Assembly: GCF_041227145.1 (NCBI RefSeq)
Contig: NZ_JBGFSP010000003.1
Coordinates: 1 to 64,000 of the forward strand
Source: Bacteroides sp. AN502(2024)
Lineage (GTDB): Bacteria; Bacteroidota; Bacteroidia; Bacteroidales; Bacteroidaceae
Direction of reading: 5' to 3'
Length of the DNA: 64,000 nucleotides
Shown: positions 38,037 through 47,555 of the stretch, piece after piece
Layout of the letters: every line of letters begins with the position of its first letter
How positions within the stretch are numbered: the stretch's first letter is position 1
Notes under the pieces: model-generated
The model's input: the letters and a program-made list of their open reading frames with translations, nothing else
The model's database searches: none
What the model was told of the DNA's origin: nothing
Made by a program: the position numbers and the translations under genes

Positions 38037-38820
38037 CTATATTTTGCGCGCAGGAATACTATCCGTACTAGTGCTATTTCCCGGTCTGATTTCGGCTACT
38101 TGTAAAACCGATACAATCATACAATCATACCAGACCGATTCACTCCGCTTCATCATCAAAGATGATTCAATTATCGCCTTTCGCACAGGAGATTCTATAT
38201 TCACCATCATCAAAGCGGACTCCATACTACCGTTTACACCGAAACGGGTTAAACACACCCACTATGATAAACGGGTGCACCGTTTCCGAAAAAATTGGGA
38301 ACGAATTATCCCTACCCATTCCAAAATACAATATGCCGGAAATATGGGATTACTCTCTTTCGGCACGGGATGGGATTACGGGAAACATAATCAGTGGGAA
38401 ACGGATATATTGCTCGGCTTCATCCCCCGATATTCTTCCCGAAAGGCCAAAATAACCATGACACTCAAACAGAACTATATGCCATGGAGCATCCATATCG
38501 GAAAAGGCTTCTCAACGGAACCTTTTGCCTGTGGACTTTATATGAATACTGTATTTGGAAACCAATTTTGGACAAGTGAACCGGAGCGTTATCCGAAAGG
38601 TTACTATGGCTTCTCCAGTAAAATACGTTTCCATCTCTTCATGGGACAACGCCTGACATATGATATTGACCCGCAACGCAGATTCTTGGCCAAATCCGTG
38701 ACTTTTTTCTATGAAATAAGCACGTGTGACCTTTATGTTATCAGTGCTGTTACCAATAGCTATCTCAGTCCCCGTGATTACCTCAGTTTATCATTCGGCT
38801 TGAAATTCCAGTGGCTATAA
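38011..38820 (+). CDS. Secreted protein of unknown function, probably outer membrane
   Basis: A 269-residue protein with an N-terminal signal (ILRAGILSVLVLFPGLISA). The mature part starts with a polar linker and continues with alternating strands (MGLLSFGTGWDYG, WETDILLGFIPRY, ITMTLKQNYMPWSIHIG, FHLFMGQRLTYDI) and ends in a beta-barrel-like strand with aromatic residue (YLSLSFGLKFQWL). An outer-membrane barrel is likely. I do not recognise a named family. It overlaps the metallophosphoesterase gene, so the two are co-translated and probably functionally linked. Confidence 0.8.
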   Translation: MNMNWLNTNYILRAGILSVLVLFPGLISATCKTDTIIQSYQTDSLRFIIKDDSIIAFRTGDSIFTIIKADSILPFTPKRVKHTHYDKRVHRFRKNWERIIPTHSKIQYAGNMGLLSFGTGWDYGKHNQWETDILLGFIPRYSSRKAKITMTLKQNYMPWSIHIGKGFSTEPFACGLYMNTVFGNQFWTSEPERYPKGYYGFSSKIRFHLFMGQRLTYDIDPQRRFLAKSVTFFYEISTCDLYVISAVTNSYLSPRDYLSLSFGLKFQWL

Positions 38821-38887
38821 ATAGAGACACAAGGAATATAAAACCAATTTTGAATTATGATTCCTGAATTATCACATCTCTTTTTGC

Positions 38888-38909
38888 TAAGTTTGCGCTT
38901 TACAAACTT
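38888..38909 (+). promoter_or_regulatory. -7 box and inverted repeat before the Crp/Fnr gene
   Basis: TAAGTTTG at 38888-38895 matches TAnnTTTG. It overlaps a perfect 7-bp inverted repeat AAGTTTG/CAAACTT (38889-38909, 7-base spacer), which could be an operator or an RNA hairpin at the very start of the leader. Confidence 0.5.
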
Positions 38910-38939
38910 GAACGAAAATAAGTAAACAACTATTGATAT

Positions 38940-39608
38940 ATGATACCGACACTCGTCAACAATCCCCTATTTCGGGGAATCACTCCGGTAAGACTTTCCG
39001 CCGATCTGGAAGAGATTAGTTTTCATACACGTTCTTATAAGAAAGGGGAAATCCTGGCTCAACAGGGAACAGTGTGCAACCGCCTTGTCATCCTGACTAA
39101 AGGAAGCGTGCGTGGAGAGATGATCGATTATTCGGGGCGTCTTATCAAAGTGGAGGACATCGCTGCTCCAAGAGCAATTGCCCCTCTGTTCTTGTTCGGT
39201 AAGGAGAACCGTTATCCGGTAGAAGTGACTGCTAATGAAGCGACAGAGGTTATCGAACTTCCTAAATCCAGTGTATTGAGTTTATTCCGCAAAAACGAGC
39301 AGTTTTTGGAAAACTATATGAATCTTTCTGCTAATTATGCACGGACCTTATCGGATAAGCTTTTCTTCATGTCATTTAAGACGATTCGTCAGAAACTTGC
39401 TTCGTATTTGCTCCGACTATATAAACAGCAGCAACAGGCGCATATTACCCTCGACCGTTCACAACAGGAATTGAGTGATTACTTCGGGGTGTCCCGTCCT
39501 TCCCTCGCCCGTGAACTGGCGCATATGCAGGAAGACGGATTATTGATAGCCGATCGTAAGCATATCACTATCTTACAGAAAGAAGCACTGGTCCGGCTTA
39601 TCCAATAA
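38940..39608 (+). CDS. Crp/Fnr family regulator, HcpR-like by position
   Basis: A 222-residue regulator. The sensory domain includes SYKKGEILAQQGTVCNRLVILTKGSVRGEMIDYSG, and the C-terminal winged helix is LDRSQQELSDYFGVSRPSLARELAHMQEDGLL. It lies directly before hcp, and a Crp/Fnr-like palindrome sits in front of hcp, so it probably controls hcp in response to nitric oxide or hydroxylamine stress, as HcpR does elsewhere. The link is inferred from context. No Fnr-type cysteine cluster is seen at the N-terminus. Confidence 0.88.
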   Translation: MIPTLVNNPLFRGITPVRLSADLEEISFHTRSYKKGEILAQQGTVCNRLVILTKGSVRGEMIDYSGRLIKVEDIAAPRAIAPLFLFGKENRYPVEVTANEATEVIELPKSSVLSLFRKNEQFLENYMNLSANYARTLSDKLFFMSFKTIRQKLASYLLRLYKQQQQAHITLDRSQQELSDYFGVSRPSLARELAHMQEDGLLIADRKHITILQKEALVRLIQ

Positions 39609-39693
39609 TGGAATCGACTTAAGAATTCATGGATTGAATATTGACCGGGTAATAATCAAATAGTGAGTATCTATATAAAAAAAGATTCATTGT

Positions 39694-39709
39694 TGTAACA
39701 TTGGTTACA
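39694..39709 (+). promoter_or_regulatory. Palindromic Crp/Fnr-type operator before hcp
   Basis: TGTAAC-ATTG-GTTACA, perfect 6+6 half-sites. Its centre (39701.5) is about 43 bases before the start predicted from the -7 box at 39732-39739, the position of a class II activator site. Confidence 0.7.
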
Positions 39710-39731
39710 GAATCACCTGAAACCTTTCCTC

Positions 39732-39739
39732 TACTTTTG
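39732..39739 (+). promoter_or_regulatory. -7 box of the hcp promoter
   Basis: TACTTTTG, a perfect TAnnTTTG match, 44 bases before the hcp start. The -33 region lacks TTTG and is covered by the palindrome, which fits an activator-dependent promoter. Confidence 0.7.
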
Positions 39740-39783
39740 CATTCAAGAAACAAACTATTGGACTAATTAAAAACGTAAAAGTT

Positions 39784-41415
39784 ATGAGTATGTTCTGTTA
39801 TCAATGTCAAGAAACCGCAATGGGTATCGGTTGTACCTTGAAAGGTGTATGCGGTAAAACTTCTGAAGTAGCTAACCTGCAAGACCTACTACTCTTCGTA
39901 GTACGTGGAATTGCTGTCTACAACGAACATCTGCGTAAAGATGGACATCCTTCCGGACAAGCAGACAAATTTATCTATGATGCTTTATTCATCACGATCA
40001 CCAACGCCAATTTTGATAAATCGGCTATTACTGAAAAGATCAAAGAAGGACTGAAACTGAAAAAAGAACTTGCCAACAAGATAAAGATTGAAAATGCTCC
40101 TGACGAATGTCTTTGGAATGGAAGCGAAGAGGAGTTTGAAGAGAAATCAAAAACTGTCGGTGTACTTCGCACCCCCAACGAAGATATCCGATCACTGAAA
40201 GAACTTGTACATTATGGCCTGAAAGGGATGGCTGCCTACGTAGAGCATGCGCATAACCTAGGCTACGAGTCACCGGAAATATTTACTTTCATGCAGCATG
40301 CCTTGTCCGAACTGACTCGCAATGATATTACAGTGGAAGAACTGGTTCAGCTGACTTTGGAAACAGGAAAGCATGGAGTATCGGCAATGGCACAGTTGGA
40401 TAAAGCGAATACCAATAGCTACGGAAATCCGGAAATCTCACAAGTGAGTCTCGGTGTACGCCATAATCCGAGTATATTAATCAGCGGACATGATTTGAAA
40501 GACCTAGAAGAGTTATTGGAACAAACGGAGGGTACAGGAGTAGATGTATATACTCACAGCGAAATGTTGCCTGCACATTATTACCCTCAACTAAAGAAGT
40601 ACAAGCATCTGGCAGGAAACTACGGAAATGCCTGGTGGAAGCAGAAAGAGGAATTTGAAAGTTTCAACGGTCCTATCTTGTTCACCAGTAACTGTATCGT
40701 TCCGCCACGTGCAAATGCCAGTTACAAGGATCGTATATACATCACAGGAGCCTGCGGTTTGGAAGGGGCACATTACATCCCCGAACGCAAAGACGGAAAA
40801 CCGAAAGATTTTTCTTCTCTGATTGCGCATGCCAAACAATGTCAGCCACCGGTAGCCATTGAAAACGGAACGATTATCGGAGGATTCGCTCATGCACAGG
40901 TGACAGCCCTGGCAGATAAAGTAGTGGACGCTGTGAAGAGCGGAGCTATCCGTAAATTCTTTGTAATGGCAGGGTGCGACGGACGTATGAAAAACCGTGA
41001 ATATTATACGGAATTTGCTCAAAAATTACCTGGTGACACCGTGATTCTTACTGCCGGTTGTGCCAAATACAGATATAATAAACTGGCTTTAGGTGATATC
41101 AACGGGATTCCGAGAGTGTTGGATGCAGGGCAATGTAACGACAGCTACTCACTGGCTGTCATCGCTTTAAAACTGAAAGAGATCTTCGGACTGGATGATG
41201 TAAATCAGTTGCCTATCGTATACAATATCGCTTGGTACGAACAAAAGGCAGTTATTGTTTTATTGGCATTACTGGCTTTAGGAGTGAAACATATTCATCT
41301 GGGACCTACTCTCCCCGCTTTCCTTTCACCGAACGTAAAGAACGTATTGATCGAACAATTCGGAATCGGAGGCATCAGCACAGTAGATGAGGATATTGTG
41401 AAGTTCCTATCCTAA
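39784..41415 (+). CDS. hcp: Hybrid cluster protein (hydroxylamine reductase)
   Basis: A 543-residue iron-sulfur protein that detoxifies hydroxylamine or nitric oxide. The N-terminal cluster cysteines are in [25 protein letters not shown] (residues 5, 8, 17, 23). Hybrid-cluster ligands are visible later, including [35 protein letters not shown], and a C-terminal glutamate in the WYEQKAV region. All key regions are intact. It is preceded by a Crp/Fnr regulator and followed by a terminator. Confidence 0.97.
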   Translation: MSMFCYQCQETAMGIGCTLKGVCGKTSEVANLQDLLLFVVRGIAVYNEHLRKDGHPSGQADKFIYDALFITITNANFDKSAITEKIKEGLKLKKELANKIKIENAPDECLWNGSEEEFEEKSKTVGVLRTPNEDIRSLKELVHYGLKGMAAYVEHAHNLGYESPEIFTFMQHALSELTRNDITVEELVQLTLETGKHGVSAMAQLDKANTNSYGNPEISQVSLGVRHNPSILISGHDLKDLEELLEQTEGTGVDVYTHSEMLPAHYYPQLKKYKHLAGNYGNAWWKQKEEFESFNGPILFTSNCIVPPRANASYKDRIYITGACGLEGAHYIPERKDGKPKDFSSLIAHAKQCQPPVAIENGTIIGGFAHAQVTALADKVVDAVKSGAIRKFFVMAGCDGRMKNREYYTEFAQKLPGDTVILTAGCAKYRYNKLALGDINGIPRVLDAGQCNDSYSLAVIALKLKEIFGLDDVNQLPIVYNIAWYEQKAVIVLLALLALGVKHIHLGPTLPAFLSPNVKNVLIEQFGIGGISTVDEDIVKFLS

Positions 41416-41430
41416 ACAACAATGGAATAT

Positions 41431-41475
41431 AAAGATAGTGACGGTATTATCGTCGTATGCCGTCACTATCTTTTT
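41431..41475 (+). terminator. Terminator of hcp
   Basis: A perfect 14-bp stem (AAAGATAGTGACGG with CCGTCACTATCTTT) around a 15-base loop, running into TTTTTC on the plus strand. The A-rich left side means it may also act on the convergent permease transcript. Confidence 0.85.
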
Positions 41476-41542
41476 CTATATTAAACAGGATCTCCATATT
41501 TATCCTGCACGCATAGTCAATCGAATCTTTTTGAATAGAATA

Positions 41543-42727
41543 TCAATCTTCTCCAGGCAATATTAAATTAAGAAGTACTCCCACCAAAGCTGCCAGTCCA
41601 ATGCCGGACAATGAAAAATCGCCCCAATTAAAAGCAGCGCCACCAATACCGACAGTCAGTGTCAAAGACACAATGATTATATTTCTTGTACGACTCAAAT
41701 CAATGCTATTATTCACAAGATTACCAATGCCCGCACAAGCAATCGTTCCAAAAAGCAATAACATGATACCGCCCAGTACCGCACTTGGAATGGATCTTAA
41801 TAATGCACTTATTTTACCGATAACAGAGAATAAGATAGCGGAAATAGCAGCTATTCTTATCACTTGCGGATTGGTTATTTTTGTCAGGGCCATGGCTCCG
41901 GTCACCTCCGAATAGGTTGTCACAGGAGGACCACCCAACAATCCGGCACAAAAACACGCCATACCATCCCCCAATAAAGTACGATGCAATCCCGGCTCTT
42001 TCACAAAATCTTTTCCTGTAACCGCATTAACTACATAGATATCACCAATATGTTCTATCACCGGAGCAATGGCTACCGGAATCATAAACAACACAGGTTC
42101 CCATGAGAATTTAGGAAAGACAAACTGCGGCAATCCAATCCAGGGAGCATCCCTGACACCGGATAAATCCAAATCGTAAAAAAGCCATGCAGAAAGATAC
42201 CCTACAACAATTCCGCAGAAGATAGGAATCAGTCTCAAAAGCCCCTTGGCCTTCATTGAAACAACGACTGCGGCAACCAACGAAAGTATCGCCAGTACCC
42301 AGTTCTCTTTAGCCATGTTCACTCCCGTTTCCGCCAATGACAAACCAATCAGAATGATGACAGGTCCTATGACAACAGGAGGAAACAGCCGTTCAATCAC
42401 CCTCACTCCCTGCCATTTGACAAGTGCACTCATCACAAAGTAAACTAGCGCTACTCCAACCATGCCGGATAAGGTGCCGGGCAACCCATAAAGTTCTGTC
42501 GCTTTAATGATAGGCGCAATAAATGCGAAGCTACTCCCCAAAAAGACAGGAACCTTTCCACGCGTAACCGCATGAAAAATAAGCGTACCAATACCTGCTG
42601 TAAACAGAGCAGTAGAAGGGTCAAGCCCCACCAATAACGGCACGAGTACCGTAGCTCCGAAAGCTACAAACAAGAATTGTACCCCCACCACCCCTTTCCT
42701 CAAAGGTGTAAGATCATTTGAATCCAT
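41543..42727 (-). CDS. Uracil/xanthine permease (NCS2 family)
   Basis: A 394-residue nucleobase:cation symporter. The start is the ATG at 42727, which gives MDSNDLTPLRKGVVG; a longer in-frame version is rejected. Family features are LGSSFAFIAPI, ERLFPPVVIGPVIILIGLSLAETG and the helix-8/10 glutamates in IAPVIEHIGDIY and PPVTTYSEVTGAMALTKI. Uracil is the likely substrate, as in UraA. It is convergent with hcp. Confidence 0.92.
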   Translation of the reverse strand: MDSNDLTPLRKGVVGVQFLFVAFGATVLVPLLVGLDPSTALFTAGIGTLIFHAVTRGKVPVFLGSSFAFIAPIIKATELYGLPGTLSGMVGVALVYFVMSALVKWQGVRVIERLFPPVVIGPVIILIGLSLAETGVNMAKENWVLAILSLVAAVVVSMKAKGLLRLIPIFCGIVVGYLSAWLFYDLDLSGVRDAPWIGLPQFVFPKFSWEPVLFMIPVAIAPVIEHIGDIYVVNAVTGKDFVKEPGLHRTLLGDGMACFCAGLLGGPPVTTYSEVTGAMALTKITNPQVIRIAAISAILFSVIGKISALLRSIPSAVLGGIMLLLFGTIACAGIGNLVNNSIDLSRTRNIIIVSLTLTVGIGGAAFNWGDFSLSGIGLAALVGVLLNLILPGED

Positions 42728-42892
42728 AAATATAATGTAGATTATTCTCTGCAAAATTAGTCTTTTTAGACAATTTAACTCCCTTTTTTTACAAAATACA
42801 TCCCAAAAGGGTTTTTATTTGTTGTTAATAATGTGTAACTTCGCACAGTGAGAATTCATACGACAACTTCACAACTTTATAATATATTGCCT

Positions 42893-44359
42893 ATGATATT
42901 TACAGCAGAAAACACACTACTTATCGGTTCTATCTTACTTTTCGTCAGCATCGTCGTTGGAAAAACCGGATACCGCTTTGGAGTACCTACCTTATTACTG
43001 TTCCTCGTAGTAGGAATGTTGTTTGGAAGTGACGGCCTCGGTCTGCAATTCCACGATGCGAAAGAGGCTCAATTTATCGGTATGGTGGCCCTTAGTATTA
43101 TCCTTTTCTCAGGAGGGATGGATACGAAATTCAGAGAAATCAAACCTATTCTAGGTCCCGGTATCGTGCTTTCCACTGTCGGAGTATTACTCACAGCCCT
43201 TTTCACCGGACTCTTTATCTGGTGGATATCCGGTATGAGCTGGTCTAATATCTATTTACCTATCACTACTTCCCTGCTTTTGGCCTCTACCATGTCGTCT
43301 ACCGACTCGGCTTCGGTGTTCGCCATCCTCCGCTCACAGAAGATGAACTTGAAACACCACCTTCGTCCCATGCTGGAACTGGAGAGCGGAAGTAATGACC
43401 CGATGGCCTATATGCTGACCATTGTCCTGATACAGTTCATTCAGTCGGCAGGTATGGGAGTCGGATCCATCGTCGGATCTTTCATCATCCAGTTCATCGT
43501 TGGTGCTGCTGCCGGATATATACTTGGAAAGCTGGCCATCCGAATGTTGAATAAGCTCAATATTGATAATCAGGCCTTGTATCCTATCTTATTACTTGCA
43601 TTTGTGTTTTTCACTTTCTCTATCACCGACTTACTGAAAGGTAACGGTTACCTTGCCGTATATATTGCGGGTATCATGGTAGGAAACAATAAAATCATGC
43701 ATCGTAAAGACATCTACACCTTTATGGACGGACTGACTTGGTTGTTCCAAATCATCATGTTCCTTTGCCTGGGATTGCTTGTCAACCCGCACGAGATGCT
43801 GGAAGTAGCTGCTGTAGCATTGTTGATTGGTGTCTTCATGATTATTATCGGCCGCCCGTTAAGCGTGTTCCTCTGTCTGCTTCCATTCCGGAAAATCACG
43901 ATGAAATCACGCATTTTCGTATCCTGGGTAGGCTTACGCGGTGCAGTTCCTATCATCTTTGCTACCTATCCGGTAGTGGCGGGCATAGAAGGTTCGAACC
44001 TTATTTTCAACATTGTATTCTTTATTACTATTGTCTCATTGGTCGTACAGGGAACTACCATTTCTTTCACCGCCCGGATTTTGAATCTTTCCAAACCGCT
44101 GGAAAAAACCGGTAACGACTTCGGAGTGGAACTTCCGGAAGAAATTGACTCTGACCTTAGTGACATGACTATCACTAAAAGTATGCTGGAAGAAGCAGAT
44201 ACATTGAAAGATATGAATCTTCCGAAAGGCACACTGGTAATGATCGTGAAGCGCGGAGATGAGTTCCTGATTCCCAACGGAACGCTGAAACTGCATGAAG
44301 GAGATAAACTGTTACTTATTTCCGAAAAGTCCAAAGAAGAAGATACTGATTCAGAATAA
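42893..44359 (+). CDS. Cation/proton antiporter (CPA1, NhaP2-like)
   Basis: A 488-residue antiporter from the ATG at 42893; an in-frame ATG at 42848 adds a non-hydrophobic 15-residue extension and is less likely. About twelve membrane helices form the exchanger domain (to about residue 395), with the ion-binding region LELESGSNDPMAYMLT carrying the ND pair and FVSWVGLRGAVPIIFA. A C-terminal cytosolic RCK_C/TrkA-C-like domain (DMNLPKGTLVMIVKRGDEFLIPNGTLKLHEGDKLLLI) suggests regulation by a ligand. Potassium/proton exchange is the common annotation; ion choice is not proven. Confidence 0.9.
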   Translation: MIFTAENTLLIGSILLFVSIVVGKTGYRFGVPTLLLFLVVGMLFGSDGLGLQFHDAKEAQFIGMVALSIILFSGGMDTKFREIKPILGPGIVLSTVGVLLTALFTGLFIWWISGMSWSNIYLPITTSLLLASTMSSTDSASVFAILRSQKMNLKHHLRPMLELESGSNDPMAYMLTIVLIQFIQSAGMGVGSIVGSFIIQFIVGAAAGYILGKLAIRMLNKLNIDNQALYPILLLAFVFFTFSITDLLKGNGYLAVYIAGIMVGNNKIMHRKDIYTFMDGLTWLFQIIMFLCLGLLVNPHEMLEVAAVALLIGVFMIIIGRPLSVFLCLLPFRKITMKSRIFVSWVGLRGAVPIIFATYPVVAGIEGSNLIFNIVFFITIVSLVVQGTTISFTARILNLSKPLEKTGNDFGVELPEEIDSDLSDMTITKSMLEEADTLKDMNLPKGTLVMIVKRGDEFLIPNGTLKLHEGDKLLLISEKSKEEDTDSE

Positions 44360-44540
44360 CATCCAGACAAGAGTTATTCAGTACACCATAACCGATTCGT
44401 CTCCACGCACGAAACCTCTTGCCCTTGCAAGACATTCGTTTCATCTTCATGCATGAAGACGACCGGTAAAATGATTCATGCACCTCCGTTAATTAACCGT
44501 AAAACTTGAATTTAAAATTCGGTTTACATCTATGAAGTAT

Positions 44541-44548
44541 TAATTTTG
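44541..44548 (+). promoter_or_regulatory. -7 box of the acyl-CoA ligase gene
   Basis: TAATTTTG, an exact TAnnTTTG match, 31 bases before the start codon. Confidence 0.55.
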
Positions 44549-44579
44549 CGCAGTTTTAAAATAAATGTGCAAAAATTGA

Positions 44580-46244
44580 ATGGAACAAGAACATCAGTTC
44601 ATTGATTATATTGAGCAAAGCATCATCAAAAACTGGGATAAAGATGCCTTAACTGACTATAAAGGAATTACCCTCCAATATAAAGATGTAGCGCGTAAAA
44701 TCGCTAAATTTCACATCGTTTTGGAAAGCGCCGGCATCCAGCCGGGAGATAAAATAGCCGTTTGCGGACGTAACAGTGCTCATTGGGCGGTTACTTTCCT
44801 GGCGACCATCACTTACGGAGCTGTTACTGTTCCCATTTTGCATGAATTCAAGGCAGATAATATTCATAATATCGTCAACCATTCCGAGGCCAAATTACTT
44901 TTCGTCGGCGATCAGGCATGGGAGAATCTGAACGAAGAAGCCATGCCTTTGTTAGAGGGTATCGCTTCACTGACAGATTTCTCGGCATTAGTGTCCCGGA
45001 ACAAAAAACTCACTTACGCATTTGAACACCGGAATGCTATTTATGGTCAACAGTATCCCAAGAACTTTCGCCCGGAACATATTTGTTACCGGAAAGATCG
45101 TCCGGAAGAACTGGCTATCATCAACTATACTTCCGGTACCACAGGCTACTCTAAAGGAGTGATGCTCCCTTATCGCAGTCTTTGGTCGAACGTAGCTTAT
45201 TGCTTCGAAATGCTTCCCGTTAAACCGGGAGATCATATCGTTTCCATGTTGCCAATGGGACACGTGTTCGGTATGGTATATGATTTCCTTTACGGATTCT
45301 CTGCTGGTGCACACATCTATTTCCTGACGCGTATGCCGTCTCCGAAAATCATTTCCCAATCTTTCTCTGAAATCAAACCCAGAGTGATTTCTTGTGTACC
45401 GTTGATTGTGGAAAAGATTATCAAGAAAGATATTCTTCCTAAAGTAGACAGCAAAATCGGCAAGTTATTGCTGAAAGTGCCTATTGTGAACGATAAAATC
45501 AAATCACTGGCACGGCAAGCTGCCATGGAAATCTTCGGTGGGAACTTTGATGAGATTATTATCGGAGGTGCTCCTTTCAATGCGGAAGTAGAGGTTTTCC
45601 TTAAAAAAATAGGTTTCCCCTACACCATCGCTTACGGTATGACCGAATGTGGTCCGATTATTTGTTCCAGCCGTTGGGAAACACTGAAACTTGCTTCCTG
45701 CGGAAAGGCAACCAGTCGGATGGAAGTCCGCATAGACTCACCGGACCCGAAAACGCATGCCGGAGAAATCGTATGCAGAGGAATGAATATGATGCTGGGC
45801 TATTATAAAAATCCGGAAGCTACCGCACAAATTATTGACGCTAACGGTTGGCTGCATACCGGTGACCTCGGTACGTTGGATGAAGAAGGTTATGTAACAG
45901 TCCGCGGACGTAGTAAAAACCTGCTTCTCACCTCTAGCGGACAGAATATCTATCCCGAAGAGATTGAAAGTAAGCTAAACAACATGCCGTATGTTTCAGA
46001 ATCACTGATTGTCTTACAGCACGAAAAGTTGGTGGCACTGATCTACCCGGATTTCGATGATGCTTTCGCTCATGGATTGCAGCAGGCGGATATTCAGAAA
46101 GTAATGGAGCAAAACCGTATTGAATTGAATCAACAGCTGCCTAACTATTCCCAAATAAGCAAGATAAAAATCCACTTTGAAGAATTTGAAAAGACAGCGA
46201 AAAAGTCAATCAAACGCTTTATGTATCAAGAAGCAAAGGGATAA
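44580..46244 (+). CDS. AMP-dependent long-chain fatty acid-CoA ligase family protein
   Basis: A 554-residue adenylate-forming enzyme. The P-loop motif INYTSGTTGYSKGVML (about residues 181-196) is followed by YGMTECGPII and the hinge GWLHTGDLGTLDEEGYVTVRGRSKNLLLTSSGQNIYPEEIE. A C-terminal lysine in the FEKTAKKSIKRFMY region could be the catalytic A10 lysine. Size and motifs match fatty-acyl-CoA synthetases, activating exogenous or recycled fatty acids. It is monocistronic. Confidence 0.92.
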   Translation: MEQEHQFIDYIEQSIIKNWDKDALTDYKGITLQYKDVARKIAKFHIVLESAGIQPGDKIAVCGRNSAHWAVTFLATITYGAVTVPILHEFKADNIHNIVNHSEAKLLFVGDQAWENLNEEAMPLLEGIASLTDFSALVSRNKKLTYAFEHRNAIYGQQYPKNFRPEHICYRKDRPEELAIINYTSGTTGYSKGVMLPYRSLWSNVAYCFEMLPVKPGDHIVSMLPMGHVFGMVYDFLYGFSAGAHIYFLTRMPSPKIISQSFSEIKPRVISCVPLIVEKIIKKDILPKVDSKIGKLLLKVPIVNDKIKSLARQAAMEIFGGNFDEIIIGGAPFNAEVEVFLKKIGFPYTIAYGMTECGPIICSSRWETLKLASCGKATSRMEVRIDSPDPKTHAGEIVCRGMNMMLGYYKNPEATAQIIDANGWLHTGDLGTLDEEGYVTVRGRSKNLLLTSSGQNIYPEEIESKLNNMPYVSESLIVLQHEKLVALIYPDFDDAFAHGLQQADIQKVMEQNRIELNQQLPNYSQISKIKIHFEEFEKTAKKSIKRFMYQEAKG

Positions 46245-46265
46245 TCTCAAATAAATCGATCTTAA

Positions 46266-46356
46266 AAAATCACCCCCGATACAAACTGAACTCCCCCGGA
46301 GATTGAATAGAAAACTCCAGGAATGTAGTTCAGAGAATTGCAACGAGGGTGATTTT
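46266..46356. terminator. Long imperfect hairpin between convergent genes
   Basis: AAAATCACCC at 46266-46275 pairs with GGGTGATTTT at 46347-46356, with a further internal stem (ACTGAAC/GTTCAG). T-rich sequence follows on both sides. It could terminate both the ligase and the nagA transcripts. Confidence 0.5.
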
Positions 46357-46361
46357 AATTA

Positions 46362-47543
46362 TTATTTATGCAACAGAATATCAGTTCCCGGAACAATCTT
46401 TCCCATCGACCATACACACCGTACATTCAGCTCCTTATCAAGAATCACAATATCAGCATCCTTACCCTTTGTCAACGTTCCCTTCCGGTCACTGACTCCA
46501 ATTAAACGGGCAGGAGTTTCAGAAGCCATGCGCACGGCATCTTCCAAAGGTATATTCGCTTTCTTCACCATGGTACGTACCAATACATCCATCGTAGCCA
46601 AACTGCCGGCCAGTGAAGAATGATCCGCCATCTTACATACGCCATCCTCTATGATATAGCGGGGATCAATCGGCTCATTCCCTTCATAAGCAGCATAAGC
46701 CAGAGCATCGGTAACGAGGCATGTATTCTCTACCCCTTTCAACTTATAAACCAATTTTAGAATCGTGGCAGGCAAATGAATACCATCTGCAATCACTTCC
46801 ACAGTCATTCCATCCGTCAAATATACGCTCTCCACCGTACCTTCATATTTATATTCACGACGTTTATGGAAACCAGGCATCGCATTATAAAAATGGGCAG
46901 CATGAGAGAATCCCACCGCATACGCAGCCTTGATATCATCATATTCGGCCTCCGTATGCGTTACGGCAGTCATAATTCCCTTCGAACGGGTGTACTTTGC
47001 AAAATCATGCGCACCGGGCAGTTCAGGACTGATATCCCAACGTCTGATACAAGAGGTATGTTCCAATAAAGGAATATATTCATTTTCATCCGGAGTTTTC
47101 AGAAAACCGTCATACTGTGTTCCCGCCATCTTCGGATTCAGGTAAGGACCTTCGATATGCAGACCTAGAATGTGAGAATCCTTCTCTTTCATCATTTTTT
47201 CACAGACATCGACCGCCTGATAAATTCTTTCGAACGAGGTAGATGATAGCGTAGGAAATACTCCGGTAGCACCATGTTTCAGATGTGCAGTAGTCGCCAT
47301 ACGGAATGCCTCTTCCGTTGCTTCCGTATAATCATGTCCACCACCACCATGTGCATGCATACTTACAAATCCCGGTACGATCGTCATCCCTCTGGCATCA
47401 ATAACTGTTGCACCGATAACCGCCAAGTCACTGTTGGTCACCTCTAATATTTTTCCATCGCAAATCAATACGGAACCATCCTTCAACCAGCCTTGCGGGG
47501 TCAATATTCTTCCGTTTATTATTTGAGTCAACATAGTCTTCAT
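46362..47543 (-). CDS. nagA: N-acetylglucosamine-6-phosphate deacetylase, second copy of tandem pair
   Basis: Amidohydrolase of 393 residues that removes acetate from GlcNAc-6-phosphate. The HxH metal motif is SMHAHGGGGHDYTEAT, the metal glutamate lies in HIEGPYLNPKMAG, histidines in VTHTEAEYDD and FSHAAHFYNAM, and the catalytic aspartate in NTCLVTDAL. It follows the paralogous gene after 12 bases and is very similar along its whole length, including the identical start MLTQIIN and PQGWLKDGSVLI. Both copies look active. Confidence 0.93.
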   Translation of the reverse strand: MKTMLTQIINGRILTPQGWLKDGSVLICDGKILEVTNSDLAVIGATVIDARGMTIVPGFVSMHAHGGGGHDYTEATEEAFRMATTAHLKHGATGVFPTLSSTSFERIYQAVDVCEKMMKEKDSHILGLHIEGPYLNPKMAGTQYDGFLKTPDENEYIPLLEHTSCIRRWDISPELPGAHDFAKYTRSKGIMTAVTHTEAEYDDIKAAYAVGFSHAAHFYNAMPGFHKRREYKYEGTVESVYLTDGMTVEVIADGIHLPATILKLVYKLKGVENTCLVTDALAYAAYEGNEPIDPRYIIEDGVCKMADHSSLAGSLATMDVLVRTMVKKANIPLEDAVRMASETPARLIGVSDRKGTLTKGKDADIVILDKELNVRCVWSMGKIVPGTDILLHK

Positions 47544-47555
47544 TATTTATTAGAT

